48,766 nucleotides of DNA, taken from the IMG/VR virus record IMGVR_UViG_3300018080_000035, positions 1 to 48,766 of that record; one strand, given 5' to 3'. Shown in pieces: positions 28,401 through 34,247 of the stretch. The stretch comes from a virus. The notes under the pieces are model-generated. The model was given only the letters and a program-made list of their open reading frames with translations, was not told the origin of the DNA and did no database searches. The translations under genes were made by a program, and so were the position numbers. How positions within the stretch are numbered: position 1 is the stretch's first letter; every line of letters begins with the position of its first letter.

Positions 28401-29203
28401 CGTTCGATGAGATGGTGAAAATGGGGAAGAAACCCACATTTGAGGCATTCAGGAATCTGACTGATAAAGAAATGGGGAGAGCGTTGACTTCGGCACTCGA
28501 TGCTATCGACGCCTCCATGTTTATATATGATGTGACCGGGCGGAGTCCCCTGTTCAGGACGCCTCTCGGTAGAGCCATCGGTCAGTTTATGAATTACACC
28601 ATCAAGCAAGGTGAGTTTATAATCAATGACCTGCTTGGAGCCGAAGAGATCCTCCAGAATGCGGGGCTCCTGAAAGCGGGTGTCAAGACCAAGATGCTCA
28701 AAAAGGAGATCAGCACACGGGCTCCCTTCCTATACCTGCTGGTTATGGGCGGAGCATTCGTTGGCCTGATGGAACAGCTCGGCCTCTCATTCGAGAACCC
28801 GGCTACGGAATGGACACGTTTCCCGGTGTCTCCATCATCCAGGCTTATGAAAAACCTGGCTACCGGAGATACTACGAGATTCTGGAAGGAATTCAACTCC
28901 TCCATCTTCCCGGGTGTGGCCATTACCAAGGCCAAGCGTCACCTGATTGACTACCCGGCCAAGAAAGACAGGCCGATTACGAAGAACGATTTCATCCTAT
29001 CGTTGAATTTATTTCCAGCAAGGAGGAGGAAAAGTGGCAAAACTAAGCAAGCGAGTAAGGGAAGCAAGAAAGAAACCAGGCGGTTCAAACGTAGGCAAGT
29101 ACAAGGCAGGACCGTTCTGCGGACCCAGCGGCGGAGCCCCGGCCGGAAGCTATCCCGTCAACAGCAGGGCAAGGGCCAAATCCGCACTAAAGCTGGCTCA
29201 TAA
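22430..29203 (+). CDS. Giant polyvalent-type virion protein
   Basis: 2257 residues; TTG start with GGGAG six bases upstream (GTG at 22436 also possible; no early ATG in frame). Parts seen: Gly/Ala-rich membrane-like section (about 122-180); a long helical region; a small beta domain at about 1260-1365 (GNRVSTTRGWG, KKGQIISFEKGG, EGWKWDYAKNKG, QVEFELL) like PUA/ASCH-type domains; an HExxH metallopeptidase-like motif HEKAH at 1484-1488 with a downstream E-x-x-A-R-E-N-A-A-N helix; and a long C-terminal helical region with membrane-like segments. Such multi-domain 'polyvalent' proteins enter the host with the DNA. Whether it is cut into pieces is unknown. Confidence 0.8.
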   Translation: MAVQTFLSKSGQESVKVFAPDVIRRRISQEVQQQAAAQQGPGFLGTILSPLLIPYRAATGATASVVEDTYFPRLAALVPPAFWLTNPLDAVRGAYRGVMGDVPPPTFYETLRRQGIESGLRLPEEGIVPTGLGAAGGAALGAALGSTILPGPGTILGGIGGGLLGGSYGKEFIGGSDILTGPIALGQEVLFDPLTYMGIPAGITAKGEAGLAVRKAISGVKLAEKASTRQGLKGLFKSSMEKSFGNLKKAISMHPDKARLAALKTAADAEDVGKILSEFKKVEDISPKLLGISGLKKAKQEIQRGLRRQPWEIVRNPITGNAIHPIEAITKAANYVAHIDRASVGKTLSALARVYKTAGFDADEAARIAKQKVKEPISTPSDAVAKSYDVVPPKKELETIVEVAPEEALKTLETVKKKTKQLTGGIADDELKKASETALNAYTIEESLEGLQKYYYLKRFGRKLPDKLNTKAWEDAGKQARKHLTRGAIKRAPYFKDIMKLSDDTASYFERYFGDFQSDISDFVAIVRTGTYKGKKLGPKQMNELIDDFANTRFFPEAPSKADLILTKDMIATKPYNAIPWEYKEPIYMYLIKQDPAASGALDALLASKKRFAVPTEDEITRILVDYIVGDRAGWKKWQNRIDSQVRLWMRAKYAAAHPEDIAFRTGLGIPEGLSKDQRVKFIKALVKVAKSDAVSDVNDISGLALSLGVKTGRNDQFSTLMALGGYSFNAPKAGPEVIAAKQALKPITAGSFAEKNIVPSIATDTGFKPIRDVSRGTFNKKISDATVKLIAGAKTELDLDERMTTLAELFKVYWIKRGIVKDLDNMSVATQSLARMLVDAGIVGGRTANVQKLSNREALEYMTNLLQNLQKQTGISMAKPMAQARKLMKLTKDIKPSDFKVKGKVQWKKYHKAVATDFMSNVKGGNEFLDSVKLSIQAALEQNSAFGARFSGKEPLTAIIQMGGLSPKHKLLQLAVGPDARNFSKNIWSYVDRVRKDLLTIAESFKKTMKPLSPEHKQLMDDQLARWKQLNPGVSTKAIGQQKRVIYDRTVKEEIARMVGDHELSIIESSMGNLELSMFDPKVVAHIPVDTPEARAIAMARQAYLREHDSLYSGMSKAVEQISADLQYVRNEIKEMTNLAAQLKKKGNTKAAKQAVTRSNALRKRMVQMHEADAKLKKGMSLFEAEADLTTEKALAGFSISNESELDTLVRQATYENEKHGITPFLHGLPKSPRFTTKRPVAAKPVPTTSHPMRYTMPKGSNIWDRETTTFDEIVAGNRVSTTRGWGKQLPKKGQIISFEKGGDKVVVRVTNVVPITDELLRDKAFQKQWVAKEGWKWDYAKNKGWIHGHQVEFELLPADIAQKTVQSAVDMTDAELDKLAAQAEEAAEGVPDLAGLKGMESVEGVPDLEGLGVTPVTDLKSKTGRPIAAGVTAEGEILYDKKKAIQDLKNKAWTKPKVEGVQALPADTFTKLSEYEKWLIEHEKAHLHPSIKAIEDEAARENAANYMALEKVFGKEKADDLIRTQTTALSSQLDESADAINDVITVSDVEKRQMADEFVEATTENPRDYDGGFFNRIGRWLNYASPLRIHETGDITPLGFFRDVRRIVSDDIITPFRRGPMKKTNRLREKLQKIVDAAHMDFKTGSREAAAVFDALKDERKIAQLPKKTQKHARKFREWYDLAIGEAQKEYDEALEFFMVGKSPNTLGVDLFKSLRGRKPKSLTEYKKWFEGFDMLGPRPERRANYVTYYQENKFGGLPGINQLLERARMRGNYPGFFKKRRGDKVAGDIFRAVEAYASPTLRYIENMKIVPALQQEAFDLSGRGQVLRSKYYHMLINTLRGDMGLEDQIALKILSGFPRLAKNKWVMDFFGAKPATALSQSATRLMYMNILGFQLGTPLRNLTQVLNQVALSGPIQVSRAMKALMDPEAIKHFKQVTNTENLRGVLERANPEKFAWRWNVLNKFEDLAFAPFNFSENMTRGVAFYSGAFDEMVKMGKKPTFEAFRNLTDKEMGRALTSALDAIDASMFIYDVTGRSPLFRTPLGRAIGQFMNYTIKQGEFIINDLLGAEEILQNAGLLKAGVKTKMLKKEISTRAPFLYLLVMGGAFVGLMEQLGLSFENPATEWTRFPVSPSSRLMKNLATGDTTRFWKEFNSSIFPGVAITKAKRHLIDYPAKKDRPITKNDFILSLNLFPARRRKSGKTKQASKGSKKETRRFKRRQVQGRTVLRTQRRSPGRKLSRQQQGKGQIRTKAGS

Positions 29204-29279
29204 TGCTCCGAATCCATCGGGTATCAAGAGCTGCGTCTACAGGCATTACCCGGACCTAAAGCCTAAAAAGGGTAAATAA
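29034..29279 (+). CDS. Small FCGP-type basic protein
   Basis: 81 residues, GTG start with AAGGAGGAGG nine bases upstream. It has the recurring phage pattern F-C-G-P-x-G-G-A-P-x-G-S-Y-P-V-N (about 28-43), then R-A-x-x-A-L-x-x-A-x-x-A-P-N-P-x-G-I-K-x-C-V-Y-R-x-Y-P. Similar short sequences occur widely in phage proteins (DUF6582-like), function unknown to me. It overlaps the 3' end of the giant gene by 170 bp; codon-level signal in this frame (conserved motif) is clear. Confidence 0.75.
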   Translation: MAKLSKRVREARKKPGGSNVGKYKAGPFCGPSGGAPAGSYPVNSRARAKSALKLAHNAPNPSGIKSCVYRHYPDLKPKKGK

Positions 29280-29455
29280 TGGGTTGGAAGGTTGGCAAAT
29301 TCAAGTGCAGGATTTGCGGTTACAGTCACATCTCTGTGTATCCTGTAGATATCTTCGATGAGACTAGAACTGAGTGTCCTGATTGTGAGCACATGACCTC
29401 AGAACTCATCGCTAATCTGCTCGTTGACGGGAGCTGGAGTACCGGAAATCGTTAA
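29279..29455 (+). CDS. Small zinc-ribbon protein
   Basis: 58 residues. Two CxxC pairs, C-R-I-C at 10-13 and C-P-D-C at 33-36, form a zinc ribbon. The ATG overlaps the previous TAA (TAATG), so translation is coupled. Last gene of the rightward operon. A perfect 12-bp inverted repeat starts at its stop codon. Confidence 0.75.
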   Translation: MGWKVGKFKCRICGYSHISVYPVDIFDETRTECPDCEHMTSELIANLLVDGSWSTGNR

Positions 29456-29500
29456 GCAAATTCCCTAAGTTGTTATATATTCTTATTAAATTTGCTTAAC
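29451..29500. repeat. Perfect 12-bp inverted repeat at operon end
   Basis: GTTAAGCAAATT at 29451-29462 and its exact complement at 29489-29500, separated by 26 bases (AT-rich). It includes the stop codon of the last rightward gene. It could be an mRNA 3' end structure or a protein-binding dyad. Confidence 0.7.
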
Positions 29501-29565
29501 AAATGGGCTTGGCACTTTGAAAAATATTTAGCCGTCTACTAATATATACGAAAAGCCTTAACTGG

Positions 29566-29622
29566 AAATAAAAAAAAGGCCCGATAGGGGGAGCCTAACT
29601 CGCTCGCCTCCTACCGGGCCAC
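29566..29622 (-). terminator. Terminator for the leftward operon
   Basis: GGCCCG (29578-29583) to CGGGCC (29615-29620) with inner pairs AGGGGGAGC/GCTCGCCTCCT. On the minus strand the stem is followed by U-rich sequence (complement of AAATAAAAAAAA). It faces the rightward operon's end, so the two operons terminate back to back. Confidence 0.75.
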
Positions 29623-29623
29623 A

Positions 29624-29660
29624 GCCCTGGTCAGCTTCGGTTGACCGGGGTTTATTTTTC
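29624..29660 (+). terminator. Terminator for the rightward operon
   Basis: Hairpin CCCTGGTCA...TTGACCGGGG (29625-29650) followed by TTTATTTTT (29651-29659). The T-run also contains the stop codon of a leftward gene remnant at 29652. Confidence 0.75.
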
Positions 29661-29705
29661 GTAGATCGCTTGGCTTTCTTCACAAGCTACTAATACTTTT
29701 CCCAT
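29652..29705 (-). pseudogene. Remnant start of a KVLVACEESQ-type methyltransferase-like gene
   Basis: The 17-codon frame reads MGKVLVACEESQAIYEK then stop. VLVACEESQ/VLVACEFSG is the well-known N-terminus of a phage protein family annotated as (cytosine) methyltransferase-like, normally over 150 residues. It has a good AAGGAG seven bases before its ATG. Here the frame ends inside the T-run of the rightward terminator, so the rest of the gene is missing. It overlaps the end of the gene before it by 26 bp. It may be a deletion scar; a functional 17-residue peptide is less likely. Confidence 0.5.
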
Positions 29706-29850
29706 CTTTCATCTCCTTAACTAATTTCTCGTTTGCGTCCACAATCTTCTGCATATCCTCAATGGATATTTCTTTTTCCAAAGGTTCAAAGAAATAAACC
29801 TTCTCGTCTTCAGTCTCGAAATACTCTTTCGTTACTTTGATTACTTCCAT
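29680..29850 (-). CDS. Small acidic unknown protein
   Basis: 56 residues: MEVIKVTKEYFETEDEKVYF, then a Lys/Glu amphipathic helix. AAAGGAGTGAAAG precedes the ATG. No family recognised. Lies three bases after the HTH gene and is the last intact leftward gene. Confidence 0.65.
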   Translation of the reverse strand: MEVIKVTKEYFETEDEKVYFFEPLEKEISIEDMQKIVDANEKLVKEMKDGKSISSL

Positions 29851-29853
29851 CTT

Positions 29854-30141
29854 TCACTCCTTTCTATGTAAAATGTAACTAAGCATTTCTTTTACTTCCT
29901 TGTTTGACCAGAATCTTGGCGATCTTCTGGCTTTCCAGTACATTTTCCTGGCTCTATCGAGAACTTTTCTTTGTTCTGTATCATGGAGCATTTCTTGTAT
30001 GAATATCTTTGGATCTACATTCCATTCTCCACCAAGTTTATATGCACCAGGCAGTGCATTACGCCTAGCCAGACATCGAAGCGTTTCGGGATGGCGTCCC
30101 ACCTTCTTTGCCAGTTCATCTATGGTTAGTTGTTTTTCCAT
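29854..30141 (-). CDS. Excisionase/AlpA-like HTH DNA-binding protein
   Basis: 95 residues. The N-terminal ~50 are a winged MerR-like/HTH_17 domain: LTIDELAKKVGRHPETLRCLARRNALPGAYKLGGEWNV-type pattern (residues 5-42), as in excisionases and AlpA regulators. The C-terminal half is basic and helical. No integrase was found, so a transcriptional role is more likely than excision. Start with CAGGAGTGGATA upstream. Confidence 0.75.
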   Translation of the reverse strand: MEKQLTIDELAKKVGRHPETLRCLARRNALPGAYKLGGEWNVDPKIFIQEMLHDTEQRKVLDRARKMYWKARRSPRFWSNKEVKEMLSYILHRKE

Positions 30142-30280
30142 TATCCACTCCTGTTACATTAAAAGGTGGAAATGTAGTTTCGCCTTTAGATCCATGACTA
30201 TCTCTGGGATCTGAACAGTGAAGAGAGTAGAGTTGCTCGAAGGCTTCAGTTATAATCTTCAAATTATCTTCAAGGCTCAC
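30116..30280 (-). CDS. Small unknown protein, GTG start
   Basis: 54 residues (begins MSLEDNLKIITEAFEQLYSL). The GTG overlaps the stop of the previous gene (GTGA) and has a perfect GAGGAGG six bases upstream. An N-terminal helix is followed by a Ser/Gly/Thr-rich tail; the last 26 bp overlap the HTH gene. Confidence 0.6.
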   Translation of the reverse strand: MSLEDNLKIITEAFEQLYSLHCSDPRDSHGSKGETTFPPFNVTGVDNGKTTNHR

Positions 30281-30567
30281 GGATTCCTCCTCTCGACAAT
30301 CTGCATTCTTGCTATTGGAACATCATACACGATGACGGCTGGCGATCTGGGTATACGCATGAGGGGATACCCAATCACTTCGTTCCGGTGTATACCGTAC
30401 ACATGGGGATACGGCTTCGTGCCGTCCTTCTTCGTGAAATTAATCTTGACTAGATTGTACTGACCGATCTTGTCCTTGGCCAGTCCTACGCTCTTTGTCT
30501 TCCAGATAGGCTCACCTATCTCAAACCTGGCTGTGTTTGGATCAGCCAGCAACGCTTTCAAATCCAT
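30277..30567 (-). CDS. Unknown small protein
   Basis: 96 residues, AAAGGAGAGCATA before the ATG. Beta-rich with a conserved-looking KPYPHVYGIHRNEVIGYPL stretch (about 51-69). No family recognised. Confidence 0.7.
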   Translation of the reverse strand: MDLKALLADPNTARFEIGEPIWKTKSVGLAKDKIGQYNLVKINFTKKDGTKPYPHVYGIHRNEVIGYPLMRIPRSPAVIVYDVPIARMQIVERRNP

Positions 30568-30779
30568 TATGCTCTCCTTTCATAAGGATTATCCGAGACT
30601 GCATTGTCCCTCTTTTGGAATTGAGTTGTTTCACGTTCTCTTTTCCGAATGCCATGATTAAAATTATGAGCACTCTGAACGTAGAGCATAAACTTCTTCT
30701 TGCACTTGGTGCATTCAATATTGGAATTATAAATAATCCATTCTTGATTGCCGCAGTAGCAGGTGTATACCTCCGGCAT
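30567..30779 (-). CDS. Zinc-ribbon protein
   Basis: 70 residues from the ATG at 30779 (AAGGAGAACGAATA upstream; the frame is open further but without a better start). C-Y-C-G at 7-10 and C-T-K-C at 24-27 form a ribbon; the rest is basic. The ATG overlaps the previous gene's stop. Confidence 0.65.
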   Translation of the reverse strand: MPEVYTCYCGNQEWIIYNSNIECTKCKKKFMLYVQSAHNFNHGIRKRERETTQFQKRDNAVSDNPYERRA

Positions 30780-30991
30780 TATTCGTTCTCCTTGTAAGTT
30801 CTTATAACGAGCTTGTCCCCTTGGACAATGAAGCTCACCGTAAACTCGTGATGACAACCTACGCAGCAGAATGTAACACTGTCTTTCTTCCAATTCAGAA
30901 TAGTGGGTTCTCCTTGGATTACCCCATTGAAACCATGCTTCATCTCGTTTCTTCTGAAGATTCTTCGCAGCAGATTCTTAACTCTTTCCAT
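30779..30991 (-). CDS. Small Cys-rich protein
   Basis: 70 residues; GAGGAGGAGAT before the ATG. The basic N-terminal helix (MERVKNLLRRIFRR) is followed by a beta-rich section with FCCVGCHHEF (about 41-50), a likely metal-binding knuckle. An internal ATG at MKHGFN is possible. Confidence 0.65.
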   Translation of the reverse strand: MERVKNLLRRIFRRNEMKHGFNGVIQGEPTILNWKKDSVTFCCVGCHHEFTVSFIVQGDKLVIRTYKENE

Positions 30992-31200
30992 ATCTCCTCC
31001 TCGAAGTCCAACGGTTTCGGTTCTATCATCTCATGCGTGCGATGAAACTTCTCCGCCGTCAGGCAAGACTCGTCACAGTTTTTGCTTCTTGTAATGACCC
31101 AATCTCCGAGTCTTGCCCACATGACGAGTCTTCCAGGTCCTTCTGGAGTTGAACAGTAGGCCCAGCCTGTGTGTCTTTTCGGCGGCGTTGCGTACGGCAT
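30940..31200 (-). CDS. Unknown small protein
   Basis: 86 residues; AAAGGAGAGATGAA precedes the ATG. Trp-rich N-terminus (GWAYC, MWARLGDW) and acidic C-terminus with CC. No family recognised. Overlaps the next gene by 52 bp. Confidence 0.65.
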   Translation of the reverse strand: MPYATPPKRHTGWAYCSTPEGPGRLVMWARLGDWVITRSKNCDESCLTAEKFHRTHEMIEPKPLDFEEEIWKELRICCEESSEETR

Positions 31201-31541
31201 TTCATCTCTCCTTTCAGTGCGAGAATTCCATTATTGGCAAGCATCCGCTTGACCTTGTTGTATTCGTGCGACTTGAATTCCTTCGTTGCGAATTTTCGCA
31301 GCGACTCCACCGACGGCTCGACCGGGACGTAAGTGATATTCTTCATCAGGTCTAGCCTGCCGTCTACGGCAAGGCGTCCTATCTTCTTGCTGTAGTTGTC
31401 CTTCGTAGAACACCTGGCAACCAGGATATGGAACCCGGTGTTGTCCTGTTCCACACCGATGGTGACGCCTCCCTTGGTTTCCAGATTGCGAATCTTCGCC
31501 GATTTCTCTCTTGAGTAAACTCGGAAATGATAATATTTCAT
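31059..31541 (-). CDS. Unknown protein
   Basis: 160 residues, ATGA overlap with the previous gene. The first ~110 residues have a mixed alpha/beta pattern (MKYYHFRVYSREKSAKIRNL; GVTIGVEQ; FHILVARCS), the tail is polar and Gln/Lys/Ser-rich and overlaps the following gene by 142 bp. The real end may be functional only up to the structured part. No family recognised. Confidence 0.65.
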   Translation of the reverse strand: MKYYHFRVYSREKSAKIRNLETKGGVTIGVEQDNTGFHILVARCSTKDNYSKKIGRLAVDGRLDLMKNITYVPVEPSVESLRKFATKEFKSHEYNKVKRMLANNGILALKGEMKCRTQRRRKDTQAGPTVQLQKDLEDSSCGQDSEIGSLQEAKTVTSLA

Positions 31542-31810
31542 AGCTCATCTAGCTCCTCTTGAATTTTATCTATTATACGTTTTGGTAATCTGTCCTGGAT
31601 GACACGGTAATACTTACCGTCGTCGCCTACTATTCTTATGCTTTTTATCTCTCTTTCGTTTGGTTCTGGGGCTCGGCATATAACCGGAGAGCCGTTCACG
31701 AAGCCAACGTCTCCGATCCTCTCTGTGTAGATAACGTGAAACTGCATTGTTATCTCCACTTCCGTTCCCATCATCGTTACCTGATTTCTTGGAAATCTTC
31801 GCTTTGCCAT
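31538..31810 (-). CDS. Unknown small beta-rich protein
   Basis: 90 residues from the ATG at 31810 (AGGAGTG upstream; a longer open frame exists but lacks a good start). Begins MAKRRFPRNQVT. Contains FHVIYTERIGDVGFVNGSPV and a C-terminal helix. No family recognised. Confidence 0.65.
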   Translation of the reverse strand: MAKRRFPRNQVTMMGTEVEITMQFHVIYTERIGDVGFVNGSPVICRAPEPNEREIKSIRIVGDDGKYYRVIQDRLPKRIIDKIQEELDEL

Positions 31811-31871
31811 GCACACTCCTGAATCTGGGACATTTCTGGGAATTCTCCCTTGGCATATCGACCGTTTCCTC

Positions 31872-31997
31872 CTACAACCATGTCTTGAAATACGTGCATA
31901 CGGCTTTCTTGGTTCCGTCAAACGTATCAAACGAGAGCCGTTCACAGTGACGACATGTCGGAGGACCTGTAAACGCTATATTCTTGAGTAGTTTCAT
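31872..31997 (-). CDS. 41-residue MKLLK protein with Cys knuckle
   Basis: Frame ATG at 31997 to TAG at 31872. The product starts MKLLKNIAFTGPP and contains C-R-H-C at 15-18 and another Cys at 34. It has no Shine-Dalgarno; a hairpin with a U-rich tail lies just upstream and its tail reaches the start codon. Its support is the MKLLK start, same as the gene at 42908 (MKLLKN in both). Confidence 0.55.
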   Translation of the reverse strand: MKLLKNIAFTGPPTCRHCERLSFDTFDGTKKAVCTYFKTWL

Positions 31998-31999
31998 AA

Positions 32000-32046
32000 T
32001 AAATAAACCCAGAGAGGGGACATGCGGTTGAGGGCTACTCTCTGGG
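32000..32046 (-). terminator. Hairpin with U-rich tail before the MKLLK gene
   Basis: On the minus strand CCCAGAGAG (32038-32046) pairs exactly with CTCTCTGGG (32008-32016), loop 21 bases, then TTTATTTATT. It overlaps the end of the membrane-protein gene and ends one codon before the next start. Confidence 0.65.
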
Positions 32047-32181
32047 CTTTGCCCTCAGTTCTTTCTTCCTGGGCCTCTGTACCTCTTTGAATATGAGGTA
32101 GCCGTACTTGAGTACCATGCCCACAGCAAAGAGCCCGTTGATCCCTATTTTGACCAAGCGATACGCTACTCGCTTCTTCAT
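32035..32181 (-). CDS. Small basic membrane protein
   Basis: 48 residues, ATGA overlap with the previous gene. Basic N-terminus (MKKRVAYRLVK), one membrane-like segment (about 11-31) and a very basic C-terminus. Unrecognised; possibly a small membrane-active early protein. Confidence 0.6.
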   Translation of the reverse strand: MKKRVAYRLVKIGINGLFAVGMVLKYGYLIFKEVQRPRKKELRAKPRE

Positions 32182-32453
32182 TTCTTTTTCTTTCTCGGAG
32201 CCTGGAGTCCGTATTCATCCCAGAAATCTTCCGGGTCTGTCGATTCCTTGTATTCCTTGACAACCTCAGCTTCCTTTGGAAACCCTGCTTCGAGCTTTTT
32301 GAAGTTGGAACTGTCCGCCTTGAAGAACAGGCGGTACAGCAGAGCATGGAAGTTCGTCGCATCACTGTGTTTAATTGCGTGATACAGTTTCTCCACCGCT
32401 GTCTGCTTCTCCATCTCCTCCTTGCTCGGTTTCAGGTCTTTCATCAGCTTCAT
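32178..32453 (-). CDS. Unknown charged helical protein (MKLM start)
   Basis: 91 residues beginning MKLMKDLKPSKEEM, one change from the MKLL signature. Helical with Lys/Glu pairs and a terminal KKKK. Overlaps the nuclease gene by 83 bp. Confidence 0.65.
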   Translation of the reverse strand: MKLMKDLKPSKEEMEKQTAVEKLYHAIKHSDATNFHALLYRLFFKADSSNFKKLEAGFPKEAEVVKEYKESTDPEDFWDEYGLQAPRKKKK

Positions 32454-32949
32454 TCATTTCTCTCCTTGTAATGGGTTCCACGATATCGTCACAGAACGTA
32501 TCGAGTGTCGTTATGAGAATACTCTGGATGTCATCTTCCGGGATGCACATGTAAACGGACAGTTTTTTCTGGAGCGTGTCGGCCTTGTCTGGAACCATCA
32601 CATACGTATCCTCGTAAGGCTTTGTGAATACCAGAACAGGAGACTTGCTTACCGTACACGCCTTGGAAAGCGTTTCCTCGTACCAGTCGAACACGGGTCC
32701 TTCTGCATTGAATATCTGTTTCCAGGACCAGTTCTTGCGGTTACGGCACTCGACATAGAACGGAAACTTCTTGTATTCCGCCATGTCATCCGGTATGACA
32801 TCGCCTATTTCTTTCTCTGCCCATCCACCTGAGAGTGGAGTGCGTCTGAGCTTCATTTCCAGTGCTTCGCCCAGCATGGTTGCGACCTTACGCTCGAATA
32901 CCATTCCCTTGGTTCTGTTCGCTCTGCCCTGCTTCTTGAAATCAGCCAT
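32371..32949 (-). CDS. PD-(D/E)XK-like nuclease (Holliday-junction-resolvase type)
   Basis: 192 residues from the ATG at 32949 (GGAGGGTAAGATT upstream). The N-terminus KGMVFERKVATMLG (14-27) resembles the conserved Glu helix of resolvase/Mrr-type folds; then RRTPLSGG and GDVIPDD (about 47-53) and FYVECRNRKNW (about 61-71), which read as G-D-x-n-V-E-C-[KR]. The usual Lys is Arg here. A negative, Glu/Gly-rich tail follows. It would cut branched DNA in replication/recombination next to the helicase. The role is inferred from motif and context. Confidence 0.65.
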   Translation of the reverse strand: MADFKKQGRANRTKGMVFERKVATMLGEALEMKLRRTPLSGGWAEKEIGDVIPDDMAEYKKFPFYVECRNRKNWSWKQIFNAEGPVFDWYEETLSKACTVSKSPVLVFTKPYEDTYVMVPDKADTLQKKLSVYMCIPEDDIQSILITTLDTFCDDIVEPITRREMNEADERPETEQGGDGEADSGGETVSRN

Positions 32950-32992
32950 AATCTTACCCTCCGTGAGGTTAAAGCACGTTCTGACCTGCGGC

Positions 32993-34237
32993 TCATGTGA
33001 AGGTCTGTTTCGGACCATCCCAAGAAAAACGAATGGCGACATTGTTCTCTCCTTCCTTTGCCTTCAGTATACGAACTGTCCGATGCTTCTTATCATAGTC
33101 ATTGTGAAAAGCCAGGACGATATCGGCATCCTGCTCGATATCTCCGCAATCACGTAGGTCAGACAGCCTTGGAACGCTTCTGCCCTCAGATTCAATCTGC
33201 CTGTTCAGCTGAACGAGTGGGAACACAACGACTCCCAATTCTCTGCCCAACACCTTGAGTTCACGGCTGACAGCCCCAAGCTCCTCGTGCCTGGAACGCT
33301 TCCTGTCTCCAGAGACAAGCCCTATGTGATCTATGACCACAAAAGACAGGTTATTCGCGTAGTGGGATATCTGTTTTACCTGATCCGCGATAGCGGCTAC
33401 GTCCATCTTGAATGTATCGCACACATAGAAGTCTTCGCCGGCCATTTCCTCGGCACATTTCTCCAGCCTTTGCTCCTCGGCTGAGGTGACATCTCCCTTC
33501 AGGATATTAGCCAGGTCTACCTGGGCTTTGCACGCCAGCATCCTGTAGATGATGGTATTCGCATCAGTCTCCAGGGATACATACGCACATCCCAGATTCT
33601 TCTTGGACATGGCATTCATCATCATGTTCAGGCAGAACGCAGTCTTGCCCGTACTGGGCCTGCCGGCGATGACGACATACTGGCCTTTCCTGAACCCGAA
33701 GAATTTCTTATCGAAGTTTGGAAAGCCAGACGGGATCAGAAGCCTGCGTTTATTGGCCTTGATATTATTGACGACATCCGGCTGTGGCGTCACCACGTTT
33801 ATCTCGTCCTGGATTGTCTTGACCTTCAGCATCTCCTTGGTAAGAAACGACATCACTCCGTCGCAGGAGATATCCTTGATGAGGGTCTGTGCCTTGATGA
33901 TGGCCGGCTCGAACATCCGTTTCTTGGCGTCGTCCATCAGTATGGCGATGTAATAATCGGTCTGTGTCGTGGGATAATGGAGGTTTCCGCCTGGAGCTAT
34001 CCCCTCCAGGACATCCGATATATTCCATTCCACCTGCCGAGCCTTCGCCTCCGTTCGGAGCATCACCAGATCAACCTTCTTGTTGTGCAGATACAACTCC
34101 TTGGTCAGAGCATAAACCTCGCTCGCAACCTTGTCGCTGAAGTGTTCCTTCCGTACCTTCCGCAGTATCTTTCGTGCAGATTTATCGTCGCACATGACAC
34201 CGGCGATGATACTCCACTCAACTTCCTGGATATGCAT
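32993..34237 (-). CDS. dnaB: Replicative DNA helicase, DnaB type
   Basis: 414 residues from the ATG at 34237 (GAGGAGAATCAC upstream). It unwinds DNA at the fork. N-terminal helical domain (1-120), linker, then RecA-like core: Walker A GRPSTGKT at 192-199, SLE at 221-223 (catalytic Glu), Walker B VVIDHIGLV at 300-308, H3-like VFPLVQLNRQI with Gln sensor, and R-x-S-D-L-R-D-x-G-x-I-E-Q-D-A-D near the C-terminus. Shorter N-terminal domain than in bacterial DnaB. No separate primase or loader was recognised. Confidence 0.93.
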   Translation of the reverse strand: MHIQEVEWSIIAGVMCDDKSARKILRKVRKEHFSDKVASEVYALTKELYLHNKKVDLVMLRTEAKARQVEWNISDVLEGIAPGGNLHYPTTQTDYYIAILMDDAKKRMFEPAIIKAQTLIKDISCDGVMSFLTKEMLKVKTIQDEINVVTPQPDVVNNIKANKRRLLIPSGFPNFDKKFFGFRKGQYVVIAGRPSTGKTAFCLNMMMNAMSKKNLGCAYVSLETDANTIIYRMLACKAQVDLANILKGDVTSAEEQRLEKCAEEMAGEDFYVCDTFKMDVAAIADQVKQISHYANNLSFVVIDHIGLVSGDRKRSRHEELGAVSRELKVLGRELGVVVFPLVQLNRQIESEGRSVPRLSDLRDCGDIEQDADIVLAFHNDYDKKHRTVRILKAKEGENNVAIRFSWDGPKQTFT

Positions 34238-34247
34238 GTGATTCTCC

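Noticed and set aside
29854-30141. Excisionase with integrase (temperate lifestyle)
   Set aside because: The HTH protein resembles excisionases but no integrase or attachment site was found, so a regulator is more likely.
31614-31856. 80-codon minus-strand frame with AGGAGG upstream
   Set aside because: Almost entirely inside the better gene at 31538-31810 in another frame; the product is a random-looking basic sequence. It cannot be fully excluded.
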